Assembly (NCBI RefSeq): GCF_900078315.1
Contig: NZ_FKBS01000012.1
Coordinates: 165,460-229,459, forward strand
From: Bordetella ansorpii
Lineage (GTDB): Bacteria; Pseudomonadota; Gammaproteobacteria; Burkholderiales; Burkholderiaceae_B
Reading direction: 5' to 3'
Length of the DNA: 64,000 bases
A program made the translations under genes and the position numbers. Of this stretch, positions 48,315 to 59,496 are shown in pieces. Positions within the stretch are counted from its first letter, which is position 1, and each line of letters begins with the position of its first letter. The notes under the pieces were generated by a model. It saw nothing but the letters and a program-made list of their open reading frames with translations. It was not told the origin of the DNA and did not search any database.

Positions 48315-48349
48315 GCGTCTTAAGAACCAACAACCGTCCCACCAAGCGC

Positions 48350-48772
48350 TTATTTCCGCTTGGCCAACGACCCCGCCAATCTGTCCAGTTCCTTGCTGTG
48401 GAACAGGTCGATGCACTTCATCGTGTTGAACTCGCTGTCCACCGACCCACCGTACTTGCGTCCGGCAAACGACTGGGCCAGGGTCCGCAACTTGTCGTAG
48501 TCCTCGACCGTCTGATGGCCGAATTCCAGGTAGGCGCTGGCGGTCTTGTTCGCGTCGTCGCGCTCCTCGGGATGCTTGGCCACCGTGGCCAGGCACACGC
48601 TCAGCGCCCAATTCTTCAGCAGCGTCTTCTGCGAGTACGTGTCGATCAGCGGTTGGTCGGCCTTCGGCGTATCCGCTGCGTGGACGGGCACCATCGCCAG
48701 CATCGCGCCTGCGCCGGCCACCGACAGCGCGGCCTTCAGCAGGGCGGTCCTGCCCGGAAGAAAGGTCTTCAT
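48350..48772 (-). CDS. tai4: Tai4-family type VI amidase immunity protein
   Basis: A 140-residue exported protein with a signal peptide of about 33 residues ending VHAAD. The mature part has two conserved Cys (SVCLATVAK and MKCIDLFH) and AYLEFGHQTVEDY. Tai4 binds and blocks Tae4 in the periplasm, protecting the wall from self-intoxication. ATG overlaps the Tae4 stop by 4 bases, so the two are translated together. Confidence 0.87.
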   Translation of the reverse strand: MKTFLPGRTALLKAALSVAGAGAMLAMVPVHAADTPKADQPLIDTYSQKTLLKNWALSVCLATVAKHPEERDDANKTASAYLEFGHQTVEDYDKLRTLAQSFAGRKYGGSVDSEFNTMKCIDLFHSKELDRLAGSLAKRK

Positions 48773-49266
48773 TGCAATTTCCAGATGGCGGCGGTGTCGG
48801 GCGTGAACGTGCCGTTTTCCGGGTCGTACAGGAAATGGCAGGTGTCCGAGCACGAGGTGCCGTTCCACAGCGTGACGTGGCCGCGCGCGTTGTTCCAGCC
48901 GTGCCCGCGCACCACGACAATGCCCTTCATGCCCGAGAAATCCGACGGGCGGGGCGACTTGACGGTCAGGTCGGGCTTGCCGAACGTGCGTTCCAGGTAC
49001 GACATCATGTCGTTGACGCGGTACATGTACTGGCGATGATCCGCGCCGCTGACCGTGGCATAGGAACGGTTGCGGGGGATGGGGAATCCGGTGACGTTCA
49101 GCACGTAGCTCATGCGGATGGGGCAGGCATTCTCGAAGCCGCCCGTGGTCATCTCGGTGTTCACCTTGACCTGCCCGCCGATCTTCTGTCCTACCTGTCT
49201 CACGGACATGTTCACTTCCGTGAAGGCATTCCACGCACTATTGAATGAAGGTCTTCTGCCAGCCAT
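48769..49266 (-). CDS. tae4: Tae4-family type VI secretion amidase effector
   Basis: A 165-residue NlpC/P60-type peptidoglycan amidase. Family features are the RPSFNSAWNAF start, catalytic Cys in NACPIRMSYVLN, catalytic His in ARGHVTLWNG, and TSCSDTCHF with further cysteines. It has no signal peptide, as expected for cargo of the type VI machine, and cleaves peptide cross-links in target cell walls. No type VI structural genes lie in the window. Upstream of the ATG there is no sigma-54 site and only a weak ribosome site. Confidence 0.9.
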   Translation of the reverse strand: MAGRRPSFNSAWNAFTEVNMSVRQVGQKIGGQVKVNTEMTTGGFENACPIRMSYVLNVTGFPIPRNRSYATVSGADHRQYMYRVNDMMSYLERTFGKPDLTVKSPRPSDFSGMKGIVVVRGHGWNNARGHVTLWNGTSCSDTCHFLYDPENGTFTPDTAAIWKLQ

Positions 49267-49465
49267 GTCGACTCAATGTTTGAGGGAGGAAGGGCGCGAT
49301 GGCGAACATCCCCACGGGCTACGGCTCGATGCCGTCTCGGTCTGTTGCCAGTGCGAGTACGCGTCGCATGGTAGCAGCGGAAAAAGCACGCCGGGCCGAT
49401 TGCACGGCCTCGAAACACACCTCTACATCCGAACACATTGACGGGGTGTTTGCGTCAGTTTCCGT

Positions 49466-50146
49466 TCAGTTGGCGCCCGACGGCCTGGCCGGTGGCGTGA
49501 CTCCCGTATTTGCGGGAGAAAGCGAGGTCGAGCCCGCCGCATCGCCCGCCTGCGCGCCCTGCGCCGGATTCGCGGCGGGTTGCTGCTGTGTGGTGGCCTG
49601 CGCCGCGGGGACCTCCTGCGCCTGCGGCAGGTAGTGTTGCAGCAGATCGAAGAAGCCGCCGTAGAAGGCTTCGCGCGTCACCGTCAGGCTGCTGGTCTTG
49701 ACCAGCGAGTCGTCGCTGGAGCCGACGGGCAACGACACGGCCCCCAGCACGCTGACGCCCACGCTGGCCGAACTGGCGCTCTTCTTCATCGAGAAGTCGT
49801 CCTGCACCGCGTTGGCGAACACCAGCGAGTGCTTGCCGTCGCCGCCCTCGGCGGTGCAGTTGATGGTGACGGTGATCTGGGTATTGGCCTTGTCCTCGTC
49901 CTGGAAGTTCTTGTGGCCGGCCACCGTATCGGTCTGCGCCTTGTCGATGTTGTAGCCCTGGCTCAGCAGGGCGCGGCGGCCGGCATCGCAGGCGCGTCCG
50001 GGCGGCGCTTCGTACTTGCGCGAGAACGTGTTGGTGGTGCTCTGCGCGAAGTTCTCCTGTTCGTAGGCCGCCTTTGGCGACGAGCAGCCGGCCAGTACGG
50101 CGAGCGCGGCGGCGCAGGGCAGGGCGACGAAAGAGGCTTTGTTCAT
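49466..50146 (-). CDS. DUF2242-type lipoprotein
   Basis: About 226 residues with a lipoprotein signal (LAVLAGC, lipid on Cys near residue 20). A conserved domain follows (NTFSRKYEAPPGRACDAGRRALLSQGYNID), then beta-rich sequence and a Gln/Pro/Ala-rich C-terminal tail. It matches the DUF2242 family, of unknown function. ATG 50146 has AGGA six bases upstream; ATG 50152 is two codons earlier. Confidence 0.8.
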   Translation of the reverse strand: MNKASFVALPCAAALAVLAGCSSPKAAYEQENFAQSTTNTFSRKYEAPPGRACDAGRRALLSQGYNIDKAQTDTVAGHKNFQDEDKANTQITVTINCTAEGGDGKHSLVFANAVQDDFSMKKSASSASVGVSVLGAVSLPVGSSDDSLVKTSSLTVTREAFYGGFFDLLQHYLPQAQEVPAAQATTQQQPAANPAQGAQAGDAAGSTSLSPANTGVTPPARPSGAN

Positions 50147-50452
50147 GAGCATCCTGGCGGCGGGATAAAAAGCCAGTATCGATCAGCCGGACGCCCGCGA
50201 CGTGCTTCGATCCGTGTACGCGGCAATAGCTTTGTAACCGCGCGATGACGCCCGCCCCGGCCGCTTTGCGCACCGCGGCGACGCGCATCAACACATTTGT
50301 AACCCCTGGGGAAACAACCGCTCGCGGGCAAAACGCGTAGTGTCATCCGTGGCGGAAATGGACGCGGCACGTCATACCTACAAGCTTCATGCCGCGCCCC
50401 GCGCCATACCGGCGGCACGGGCCCGCCGGGACACCTCGGAGGGAGAAAGAGC
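50147..50452. other. Divergent control region with repeated TTTGTAACC
   Basis: The 306 bases between the lipoprotein and acylase genes hold two exact copies of TTTGTAACC (50231-50239 and 50296-50304), possibly sites of an OmpR-type regulator. No gene, sigma-54 site or terminator was found. Confidence 0.4.
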
Positions 50453-52933
<2,481 letters not shown>

Positions 52934-52937
52934 CGGC

Positions 52938-52957
52938 GGGGCGGGGCGGGGCGGGGC
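52938..52957 (+). repeat. GGGGC tandem repeat
   Basis: Four head-to-tail GGGGC units directly after the acylase stop codon. G-rich and able in principle to form a quadruplex; probably a simple repeat. Confidence 0.6.
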
Positions 52958-52991
52958 GGCGGCTGGCGCCGTCTCGCTTTCTGCTGGAGGA

Positions 52992-53026
52992 GAGGGCGGG
53001 GCTGGCGTGTGCGCCCGCCCTCGTTA
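52992..53026 (+). terminator. Terminator after the acylase gene
   Basis: GAGGGCGGG (52992-53000) pairs with CCCGCCCTC (53014-53022), followed by GTTA. Confidence 0.6.
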
Positions 53027-53281
53027 CATTTGCAGGTCCGCCGCCGTCCCAGCCATCGATACGGGAATAATCGCGAAATTCTCGATATTGGACTTGCGGA
53101 CAGGTGGCAGCCCAGAGCCTGGCCGGTATAATTCCGGCCGGGCAGGTACGGGTTTTTGCGGCCAGGCACAGCGGGGCGCCAGGCGCACGGGCGGAAGCGG
53201 CAACACGGACGATAAGAGACCCGCCTGCGGTCCCGATCGCTATCGATCTCGCCACTTTCGAACAAATTGGGGTGATTTTGT

Positions 53282-53301
53282 CCTAAATCTCAAGATTTAG
53301 G
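53282..53301. promoter_or_regulatory. Perfect palindrome upstream of the sia operon
   Basis: CCTAAATCT, CA, AGATTTAGG: 9-base arms, 2-base spacer, about 30 bases before the first possible siaA start. A partial version (CCTAAATATCGAGGACTTAG) recurs at about 53372. The AT-rich setting differs from its surroundings. It is a likely repressor or activator site, protein unknown. Confidence 0.6.
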
Positions 53302-53331
53302 TGCTAAATCATGTATCCGGCACCTGCGTAG

Positions 53332-54666
53332 ATGTATCATTCAGTAGCCAAAACCCATCGCCTGTCACATGGCCTAAATATCGAGGACTTAGCATCCAGC
53401 GTAATTCAGCCGGATGATCAGGGTATGCACGCAGCGCTTTCACCTTTCCGTCGTCCCGACACGCCGGGAGACCATCGCTGCGCAGGCGATCTGTCCCAGG
53501 AAATGCCCACCATCGACGTGTCGGGCACCAACTCCATGGTCATGGAGATCTTCTCGTCTCGCCGCGACATGACCAGTCTCGCCGTGGTCGAAGGCGAGCG
53601 GCCCATCGGGCTGATCAATCGCAGCATCTTCATGTCGCAGATGAGCAAGCCGTTCCATCGCGAGCTCTACGACAAGAAGAGCTGCATCGCCTTCATGGAC
53701 AAGGAACCCCTCATCGTCGACGCCAACATGAGCATCGAGCAACTCACCTTCAAGACGGTCGAGTTCGGTGAGAAGGCGTTGGCGGACGGTTTCATCATCA
53801 CGCGCGACGGCCGCTTCGATGGCCTGGGCCTCGGCCTGCAACTGATGAGCGCGGTGGCCTCGATGCAGGCGGAAAAGAACCGCCAGATCATGCAGAGCAT
53901 CGAGTACGCCAGCGTGATCCAGCGCGCCATGCTGCGCGTCTCGCGCGAGGCGCTGGCCGGCACGCTGCACGACGCCACCCTGCTCTGGGAGCCGCGCGAC
54001 GTGGTCGGCGGCGATTTCTACCATTTCGCGGCGCATCAAGACGGCTGGTTCGGGGCGGTGGCCGATTGCACCGGCCACGGCGTGCCGGGCGCCTTCATGA
54101 CGCTGATCGCCTCGTCGGCGCTGTCCAAGGCGCTCGAGCAACTGGGGCCGCGCGAGCCCGCCGCCTTGCTGTCCGCGGTCAACCGCAGCGTCAAGGGCCT
54201 GCTGGGTCAGGTCCACGGCGAGGACGAAACGCCGGAATCCGACGACGGCCTGGATGCGGCCTTCTTCTGGTTCGACACTTCGCGCCACGAACTGCGCTTC
54301 GCGGGCGCCCGTATCGCCGTGCACATCCTGCGTCCCGGCGCCGAGAAATTCGAGTCGCTGGCGGGCCAGCGCATGGGCGTGGGCTACGTGGACAGCCACG
54401 AAGACTACGTCTGGAACGAGACCCGCGTCGAGCTGCCTCCGGGCAGCCTGATGTTCATTACCACCGATGGCCTGACCGACCAGATCGGCGGCCCTCGCAA
54501 GATTGCTTTCGGCAAGCGGCGCGCCTGCGAGGCGATCCTTGCCCACCGTGACGAATCCGCCATCGCCATCGGCGAGAAGCTGAAGCAGGCCCTCGCGCAG
54601 TGGCAGGGCGTGCAGACCCGTCGCGACGACGTCACCCTATTTTGTGCCCGCATTCAGGAACATTGA
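53332..54666 (+). CDS. siaA: PP2C-type phosphatase with CBS-like domain (SiaA-like)
   Basis: A 444-residue protein. The N-terminal part (about 50-170) resembles paired CBS modules (DMTSLAVVEGERPIGLINRSIF), followed by a short helical link and a SpoIIE-type PP2C phosphatase domain with metal ligands in VVGGDFYHF, ADCTGHGVPGAFMT and TTDGLTDQIGG, ending RRDDVTLFCARI. By analogy to P. aeruginosa SiaA it dephosphorylates SiaC. The known SiaA is a membrane HAMP protein, so this is a soluble variant. The start could be ATG 53332 or ATG 53428; neither has a strong ribosome site. Confidence 0.88.
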   Translation: MYHSVAKTHRLSHGLNIEDLASSVIQPDDQGMHAALSPFRRPDTPGDHRCAGDLSQEMPTIDVSGTNSMVMEIFSSRRDMTSLAVVEGERPIGLINRSIFMSQMSKPFHRELYDKKSCIAFMDKEPLIVDANMSIEQLTFKTVEFGEKALADGFIITRDGRFDGLGLGLQLMSAVASMQAEKNRQIMQSIEYASVIQRAMLRVSREALAGTLHDATLLWEPRDVVGGDFYHFAAHQDGWFGAVADCTGHGVPGAFMTLIASSALSKALEQLGPREPAALLSAVNRSVKGLLGQVHGEDETPESDDGLDAAFFWFDTSRHELRFAGARIAVHILRPGAEKFESLAGQRMGVGYVDSHEDYVWNETRVELPPGSLMFITTDGLTDQIGGPRKIAFGKRRACEAILAHRDESAIAIGEKLKQALAQWQGVQTRRDDVTLFCARIQEH

Positions 54667-55235
54667 TGACCATCGATCATCTGCTAGGCCAGGACAGTGC
54701 ATTCTTCGAGCTGGCCCAGCGTCGCAATGTGATTTTCTATCACAAGGGCTATTTTTCACACAGCATCATCGCGGCGATGTCCGAGGTGGTGAAGCTGCAG
54801 CTCGAAGTGTCGGGCGTCAGCGGCCCGACCCGGCGCAAGCTGTTCTCGTCGTTCGTCGAACTGTCGCAGAACATCATCCATTACTCGTCCGATGCGCTGC
54901 TGCCCGGCGGCCCCGACAGCGGTGCGCTGCGCGAGGGCGCGGTGTGCATCACCGCCGACGGCGAGCGGTACCTGATGCTGTGCGTCAATCCGATCTCCAC
55001 CGCGGGTGTCGCGGGGCTGCGCGACAAGCTCGAGCCGCTGCGCACCATGTCGCTGGAGCAGATCAAGCAGGCATACAAGGTATCATTGCGTGCCGAGACC
55101 CCCGAAGACAGCAAAGGGGCGGGACTGGGGTTCCTGACGATGGCGCGTGACGCCAGCGCACCCCTCGAATTCGCCTTCCATCCGCGTGCCGACGATTCCG
55201 GCACGACGCTGTTCTGCCTGAAAGCCATCATCTAA
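54666..55235 (+). CDS. siaB: SiaB-family protein kinase
   Basis: A 189-residue GHKL-like kinase (DUF6272): SSFVELSQNIIHYSSD as the N box and KGAGLGFLTMAR as the glycine lid. SiaB phosphorylates a threonine of SiaC. The ATG overlaps the siaA stop (TGATG), so the two are coupled. Confidence 0.88.
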   Translation: MTIDHLLGQDSAFFELAQRRNVIFYHKGYFSHSIIAAMSEVVKLQLEVSGVSGPTRRKLFSSFVELSQNIIHYSSDALLPGGPDSGALREGAVCITADGERYLMLCVNPISTAGVAGLRDKLEPLRTMSLEQIKQAYKVSLRAETPEDSKGAGLGFLTMARDASAPLEFAFHPRADDSGTTLFCLKAII

Positions 55236-55255
55236 GCAAGTCGACGACCCGAGCC

Positions 55256-55645
55256 ATGGACAATCTGTATATCGCCGCTACGGCAACGTCTCCCGAAGTC
55301 GATTTCCGCTTCGACCAACACCAGCTGTCGCTGAAGGGCGAGTCGTATCCCGAGAACGCCGCCGCCTTCTACACGCCCATCATCGAGCAACTGCGCGCCT
55401 ACCTGGCCGGCTGCGATGGCGCGACGATCACCGCCGACGTGGCGCTGGCCTATTTCAACAGTTCCAGCACCAAGATGCTGTTCAGCATCTTCGACGCGCT
55501 GGACGAAGCCGCGCAATCCGGCAACCGCGTGAAGCTCAACTGGTACCGCGACGACGAGGACGAGACCATCCTCGAGTTCGGCGAAGAGTTGCAGGCCGAC
55601 TTCCAGGCCATCGAGTTCACCGACTGCCCGGTTTCCGCACGATAA
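55256..55645 (+). CDS. siaC: SiaC-family regulatory phosphoprotein (DUF1987)
   Basis: A 129-residue protein: FDQHQLSLKGESYPENAAAFY, then AYFNSSSTKML with Thr72 in the position of the threonine that is phosphorylated in P. aeruginosa SiaC. Unphosphorylated SiaC binds and activates the diguanylate cyclase SiaD. It starts 20 bases after siaB and ends 8 bases before siaD. Confidence 0.9.
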   Translation: MDNLYIAATATSPEVDFRFDQHQLSLKGESYPENAAAFYTPIIEQLRAYLAGCDGATITADVALAYFNSSSTKMLFSIFDALDEAAQSGNRVKLNWYRDDEDETILEFGEELQADFQAIEFTDCPVSAR

Positions 55646-55653
55646 GGATATCG

Positions 55654-56421
55654 ATGCCAGCTTCTGGTTCTTCCCAGGATGCCGCTACGAGCGGCGCACC
55701 GGATCTCTTCAAGAGCGAAAACGACGCGCTCGACAAAGCCCGCTCGGCTTTCGACAATCAAGATGCCAGCGGGCAGGAGTACCGGCAGTCGCTGGGCGAG
55801 TTGATCGGGCACTTCGAACGCCTGATGCGCGAAACCCGGCGGCTCATCGGCCGCAGCGACCGTGCCGAACGCGAGATGAACGCGCTGAACATCCAGTTGC
55901 AGACCCTGGCCCAGCAGCTCGAGTATCGCGCCACGCACGATGCCCTGACGGGCGTGTTCAACCGCAGCGCGGTCATCGAACTGGCCACCAAGGCCCTGGC
56001 CGAGGGTGACTCGGTCATGGTCGTGCTGGACATCGACTACTTCAAGCGCATCAACGACGAGTTCGGCCATCCCGCGGGTGACTCGGTCATCCTCGGTATC
56101 GTCACGTGCCTGCGCCGCATCGTCGGCGACGAGGGCATCATCGGCCGCGTCGGCGGCGAAGAGTTCACGGTGGTGCTGCCGGGCTATCAGTTGCAGCAGG
56201 CGGTCGAACTGGCCGAGGCCATGCGCGCCGCCATCGCCGAACATCGCTTCGAGCCCCCGGTCGATCGCCAGATCACCGCCAGCTTCGGCCTGAGCGCCAA
56301 CGCGGGCGGAACCGATTTCGATGCCGCCTACGGCCTGGCCGATGAAGCGCTTTACGCCGCCAAGCGCAAGGGGCGCAACTGCGTCGAGATCGCCCAGCCG
56401 CTGTCCGGCGCCGTCACCTGA
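55654..56421 (+). CDS. siaD: Diguanylate cyclase SiaD-like (GGDEF)
   Basis: A 255-residue protein. A helical N-terminal part (about 1-90) probably contacts SiaC, followed by a GGDEF domain with active site RVGGEEF (about residue 171) and the AYxLADEALYAAKRKGRN end. It makes c-di-GMP. I do not see the usual RxxD inhibitory site before GGEEF. Last gene of the siaABCD operon. Confidence 0.92.
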   Translation: MPASGSSQDAATSGAPDLFKSENDALDKARSAFDNQDASGQEYRQSLGELIGHFERLMRETRRLIGRSDRAEREMNALNIQLQTLAQQLEYRATHDALTGVFNRSAVIELATKALAEGDSVMVVLDIDYFKRINDEFGHPAGDSVILGIVTCLRRIVGDEGIIGRVGGEEFTVVLPGYQLQQAVELAEAMRAAIAEHRFEPPVDRQITASFGLSANAGGTDFDAAYGLADEALYAAKRKGRNCVEIAQPLSGAVT

Positions 56422-56566
56422 GATACGCCATACCCTCCGGCCGGTTTCCCTTGATGGGGCCGCGCCGGTCGTCTTGCTTCCCCGGTTTTTCGCAGTCTCG
56501 CCTGAGCGGGCGCGTCGTGGCCGCCGCCGTGCGTGCTTAGGGTTCTTGTAAGCGCATCAAAACTAG

Positions 56567-56581
56567 ACTGAACGTCTCAGT
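56567..56581. promoter_or_regulatory. Candidate TetR operator of the efflux operon
   Basis: ACTGA, ACGTC, TCAGT: 5-base arms in an AT-rich stretch 20 bases before the first efflux gene. It is a plausible site for the TetR protein encoded at the operon end. Confidence 0.45.
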
Positions 56582-56600
56582 TCAATTTTGGTGAGCCGCA

Positions 56601-57806
56601 ATGCCCACGGAAAGCGCAGGCCCTGCATCCGAATCCCGCCCCATGTCATCGGGGCAAGCCACGAGCGGGCAGGGGCCGTCCAAGCCCGCGTCCGACCCGA
56701 CTCGCGAGTCCGGCCCGGCGGCGCACGGGGACGCCCAGCAGGGCGACGGTGCTCCGGCCGGGCCGCCCAAGCGGCCTGGCAGGAAACCGCTGTTCATCCT
56801 GATCGCCGTGGTGCTGGTGATTGCATTGGTCGCGCTGGTGTGGTGGTTCCTGACCCGCAACCAGGAGTCGACCGACGACGCCTTCACCGAAGGCGATACC
56901 GTCAGCATGGCGGCCCAGGTCGGCGGCTACGTGCAGGAACTGCGGGTGCAGGACAATGCCTACGTGCACAAGGGCGATCTGCTGGTGCGCATCGACCCGC
57001 GCGACTACGGCACCCGGCGCGACAGCGCGCGTGCCCAGCAAGGCCTGGCCGCCGCGCAGTACGAGCAGGCCAAGGTGCAACTGGCGCTGGCGCAGACCCA
57101 GTATCCCGCGCAGTTGGAACAGGCCCGCGCGCAAGAGGCGCAGGCGCAGGCGGCGCTCAGGCGCGCGCAGCAATCGTACCAGCGCCAGCGCCGCGTCGAT
57201 GCGCGCGCCACCACGCAGGAAAGCATCGACGCCGCCAACGCGCAACTGCGCGATGCGCAGGCGGCGGTGCAGTCGGCCCAGGCGCAGGTACGCATCGCCT
57301 CGCAGTCGCAGTTGCAGATCGACCAGGCACGCACGGTGGTCGAGCAGCGCGCCCGGCAACTGGACCAGGCGCGCGCGCAGACCGCGCAGGCCGAGCTGGA
57401 TCTGTCGCGCACCGAACTGCGCGCCCCCGAAGACGGCTGGGTGACGCGCCGCAACGTGCAACTGGGCACGCTCGTGCAGCCTGGCTCGGCGCTGTTCTCG
57501 CTGGTCACACCACAGCGCTGGATCCAGGCCAACTTCAAGGAATCGCAGCTGGCGCGCATGAATCCCGGCGATAAGGTCGAGATCGCCATCGATGCCTATC
57601 CCGATCTGCAGCTATCGGGCCATGTGCAGAGCATCCAGCAGGGCACGGGATCGCGCTTCTCGGCATTTCCCGCCGAGAATGCCACCGGCAATTTTGTGAA
57701 GATCGTGCAGCGTGTGCCGGTGAAGATCGTGATCGACAGCGGCTGGGACCCCAAGCAGCCGCTGCCGCTGGGCCTGTCGGTCGTGCCCACGGTGACGGTG
57801 CAGTGA
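56601..57806 (+). CDS. HlyD/EmrA-type membrane-fusion protein
   Basis: A 401-residue protein. A disordered Pro/Gly/Ser-rich cytoplasmic start (about 55 residues), one membrane helix (FILIAVVLVIALVALVWWF), a lipoyl-like hairpin domain (QVGGYVQELRVQDNAYVHKGDLLV), a long Gln/Ala-rich coiled coil (about 140-260) and a beta-barrel part. It links the inner-membrane pump to the outer-membrane channel. First gene of a four-gene efflux operon. Confidence 0.92.
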   Translation: MPTESAGPASESRPMSSGQATSGQGPSKPASDPTRESGPAAHGDAQQGDGAPAGPPKRPGRKPLFILIAVVLVIALVALVWWFLTRNQESTDDAFTEGDTVSMAAQVGGYVQELRVQDNAYVHKGDLLVRIDPRDYGTRRDSARAQQGLAAAQYEQAKVQLALAQTQYPAQLEQARAQEAQAQAALRRAQQSYQRQRRVDARATTQESIDAANAQLRDAQAAVQSAQAQVRIASQSQLQIDQARTVVEQRARQLDQARAQTAQAELDLSRTELRAPEDGWVTRRNVQLGTLVQPGSALFSLVTPQRWIQANFKESQLARMNPGDKVEIAIDAYPDLQLSGHVQSIQQGTGSRFSAFPAENATGNFVKIVQRVPVKIVIDSGWDPKQPLPLGLSVVPTVTVQ

Positions 57807-57894
57807 TCATGAACCCGTACGCCAGTCAGTCCCGCAGGAGCGCGCCGCATGGCGCGAGGCGGTGGATCGCCGCGCGCGGCGCCGAGGAGGGCGC

Positions 57895-59484
57895 ATGACC
57901 CGGGCCGCGGGCGCCGTCCATGGCCAGCTCGGCTGGACGCCGCGCGCCAATCCCTGGGCGGTGGCCATCATCGTCACGCTGGCGGCCTTCATGGAGGTGC
58001 TGGATACCACCATTGTCAACGTGGCGCTGCCGCACATCGCCGGCACCATGTCGGCCAGCTACGACGAGTCGACCTGGGCCCTGACCTCGTATCTGGTCGC
58101 CAACAGCATCGTGCTGCCTATCTCGGCCTTTCTGGGCCGCCTGATGGGCCGCAAGCGCTATTTCCTGTTGTGCATCGTGATGTTCACGGTGTGCTCGCTG
58201 CTGTGCGGTATCGCTACCGAATTGTGGCAGCTGATTCTGTTCCGGCTGCTGCAGGGCTTCTTCGGCGGTGGGCTGCAGCCCAACCAACAGGCGATTCTGC
58301 TCGACTACTTTCCGCCCGAGGACCGCGGCAAGGCCTTCTCGGTGTCGGCGATCGCCATCATCGTGGCTCCCATCTTCGGGCCGACGCTGGGCGGCTGGAT
58401 CACCGATACGTTCTCCTGGCGCTGGGTGTTCCTGATCAACGTGCCGGTGGGCGTGCTCACCACGCTGGCGGTGATGCAGTTCCTGGAAGATCCCCCCTGG
58501 GAGAAGCGGGCCGAGCGCGGCTCGCTGCGCATCGACTACATCGGCATCGGCCTGATCGCGCTGGGGCTGGGCTGCCTGGAGGTGACGCTGGATCGTGGCG
58601 AGAACCTGGACTGGCTGTCGTCCAACGTGATCCGCGTCTCGGCGGTGATGGCGGCGGTCGGCCTGGTGGGCGCGGTGTACTGGCTGCTGTACGCGAAGCG
58701 GCCGGTGGTCGACCTGCGGGCGCTCCGGGACAAGAACTTCGCGCTGGCCTGCGCCTGCATCTTCGGCTTTGCCACGGTGCTGTACGGCAGTGCGGTGCTG
58801 ATTCCGCAACTGGCCCAGCAGCAGTTAGGCTACACGGCCATGTGGGCCGGGCTGGTGCTGACGCCGGGCGCGGCCATCATCATCTTCGTCATTCCCGTCA
58901 TCAGCAAGATCATGCCGCACGTGCAGACCCGCTTTCTGGTGGCGTTCGGCTTTCTGTTGCTGGGGCTGTCGATGGTGTATTCGCACGGCATCGCGCCGAA
59001 CATCGATTACCGCACGCTGGCGACCATGCGCGCCACGCAGTCGCTGGGCATTGCCTTGCTGTTCGTGCCGGTGACCACGCTGGCCTACGTCACCTTGCCC
59101 AAGCACCTGAACGGCGATGGCACGGCCTTGTTCACCATGTTCCGCAACATCGCGGGCTCGGTGGGCATCGCCATGTCGTCCGCCTTGCTGCGCGATCGGT
59201 CGCAGGTGCGCCAGGCCTATCTGTCCGAGCACCTGTCGCCGTATGACCCATCGTTCCAGGAGACCTTGCAACGCATGGCACGGTCTATCCAGGACTATGC
59301 CCATGTGACGGGCGACGCGACGCAGGCGGCGGCCGCGCAGCTCTACCGCACGCTGATCAACCAGGCCACGTTCCAGGCCTACCAGGACATCTTCGCGTAT
59401 TGCGCGATCCTGGCGTTCTGTTTCGTGCCGCTGACGCTGCTGTTTTCCAAGGTGAAGAGTTCGGGCGGCGCGCCCGGACATTGA
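57895..59484 (+). CDS. EmrB-type MFS efflux pump (DHA2)
   Basis: About 529 residues with 14 predicted helices: LDTTIVNVALPHIAG, motif A GRLMGRKRYF and motif C GPTLGGWITDTFSWRWVF. It is a proton-driven exporter of toxic organics. ATG 57895 has GGAGG six bases upstream, better than the frame start at 57862. It works with the HlyD protein and the outer-membrane channel next to it. Confidence 0.93.
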   Translation: MTRAAGAVHGQLGWTPRANPWAVAIIVTLAAFMEVLDTTIVNVALPHIAGTMSASYDESTWALTSYLVANSIVLPISAFLGRLMGRKRYFLLCIVMFTVCSLLCGIATELWQLILFRLLQGFFGGGLQPNQQAILLDYFPPEDRGKAFSVSAIAIIVAPIFGPTLGGWITDTFSWRWVFLINVPVGVLTTLAVMQFLEDPPWEKRAERGSLRIDYIGIGLIALGLGCLEVTLDRGENLDWLSSNVIRVSAVMAAVGLVGAVYWLLYAKRPVVDLRALRDKNFALACACIFGFATVLYGSAVLIPQLAQQQLGYTAMWAGLVLTPGAAIIIFVIPVISKIMPHVQTRFLVAFGFLLLGLSMVYSHGIAPNIDYRTLATMRATQSLGIALLFVPVTTLAYVTLPKHLNGDGTALFTMFRNIAGSVGIAMSSALLRDRSQVRQAYLSEHLSPYDPSFQETLQRMARSIQDYAHVTGDATQAAAAQLYRTLINQATFQAYQDIFAYCAILAFCFVPLTLLFSKVKSSGGAPGH

Positions 59485-59496
59485 GCGACCACGACC

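Larger units (their letters stand above)
47652..48349. other. 698-base intergenic region with two palindromic elements
   Basis: No supported gene. The region holds two long inverted-repeat elements (47824-47955 and 48185-48314). A 135-codon frame from 48022 runs straight through the second element and is rejected. The region separates DUF72 from the Tae4/Tai4 pair. Confidence 0.6.

Noticed and set aside
48022-48429. 135-codon plus frame
   Set aside because: It reads through a palindromic element and into the tai4 gene on the opposite strand, with no recognisable product.
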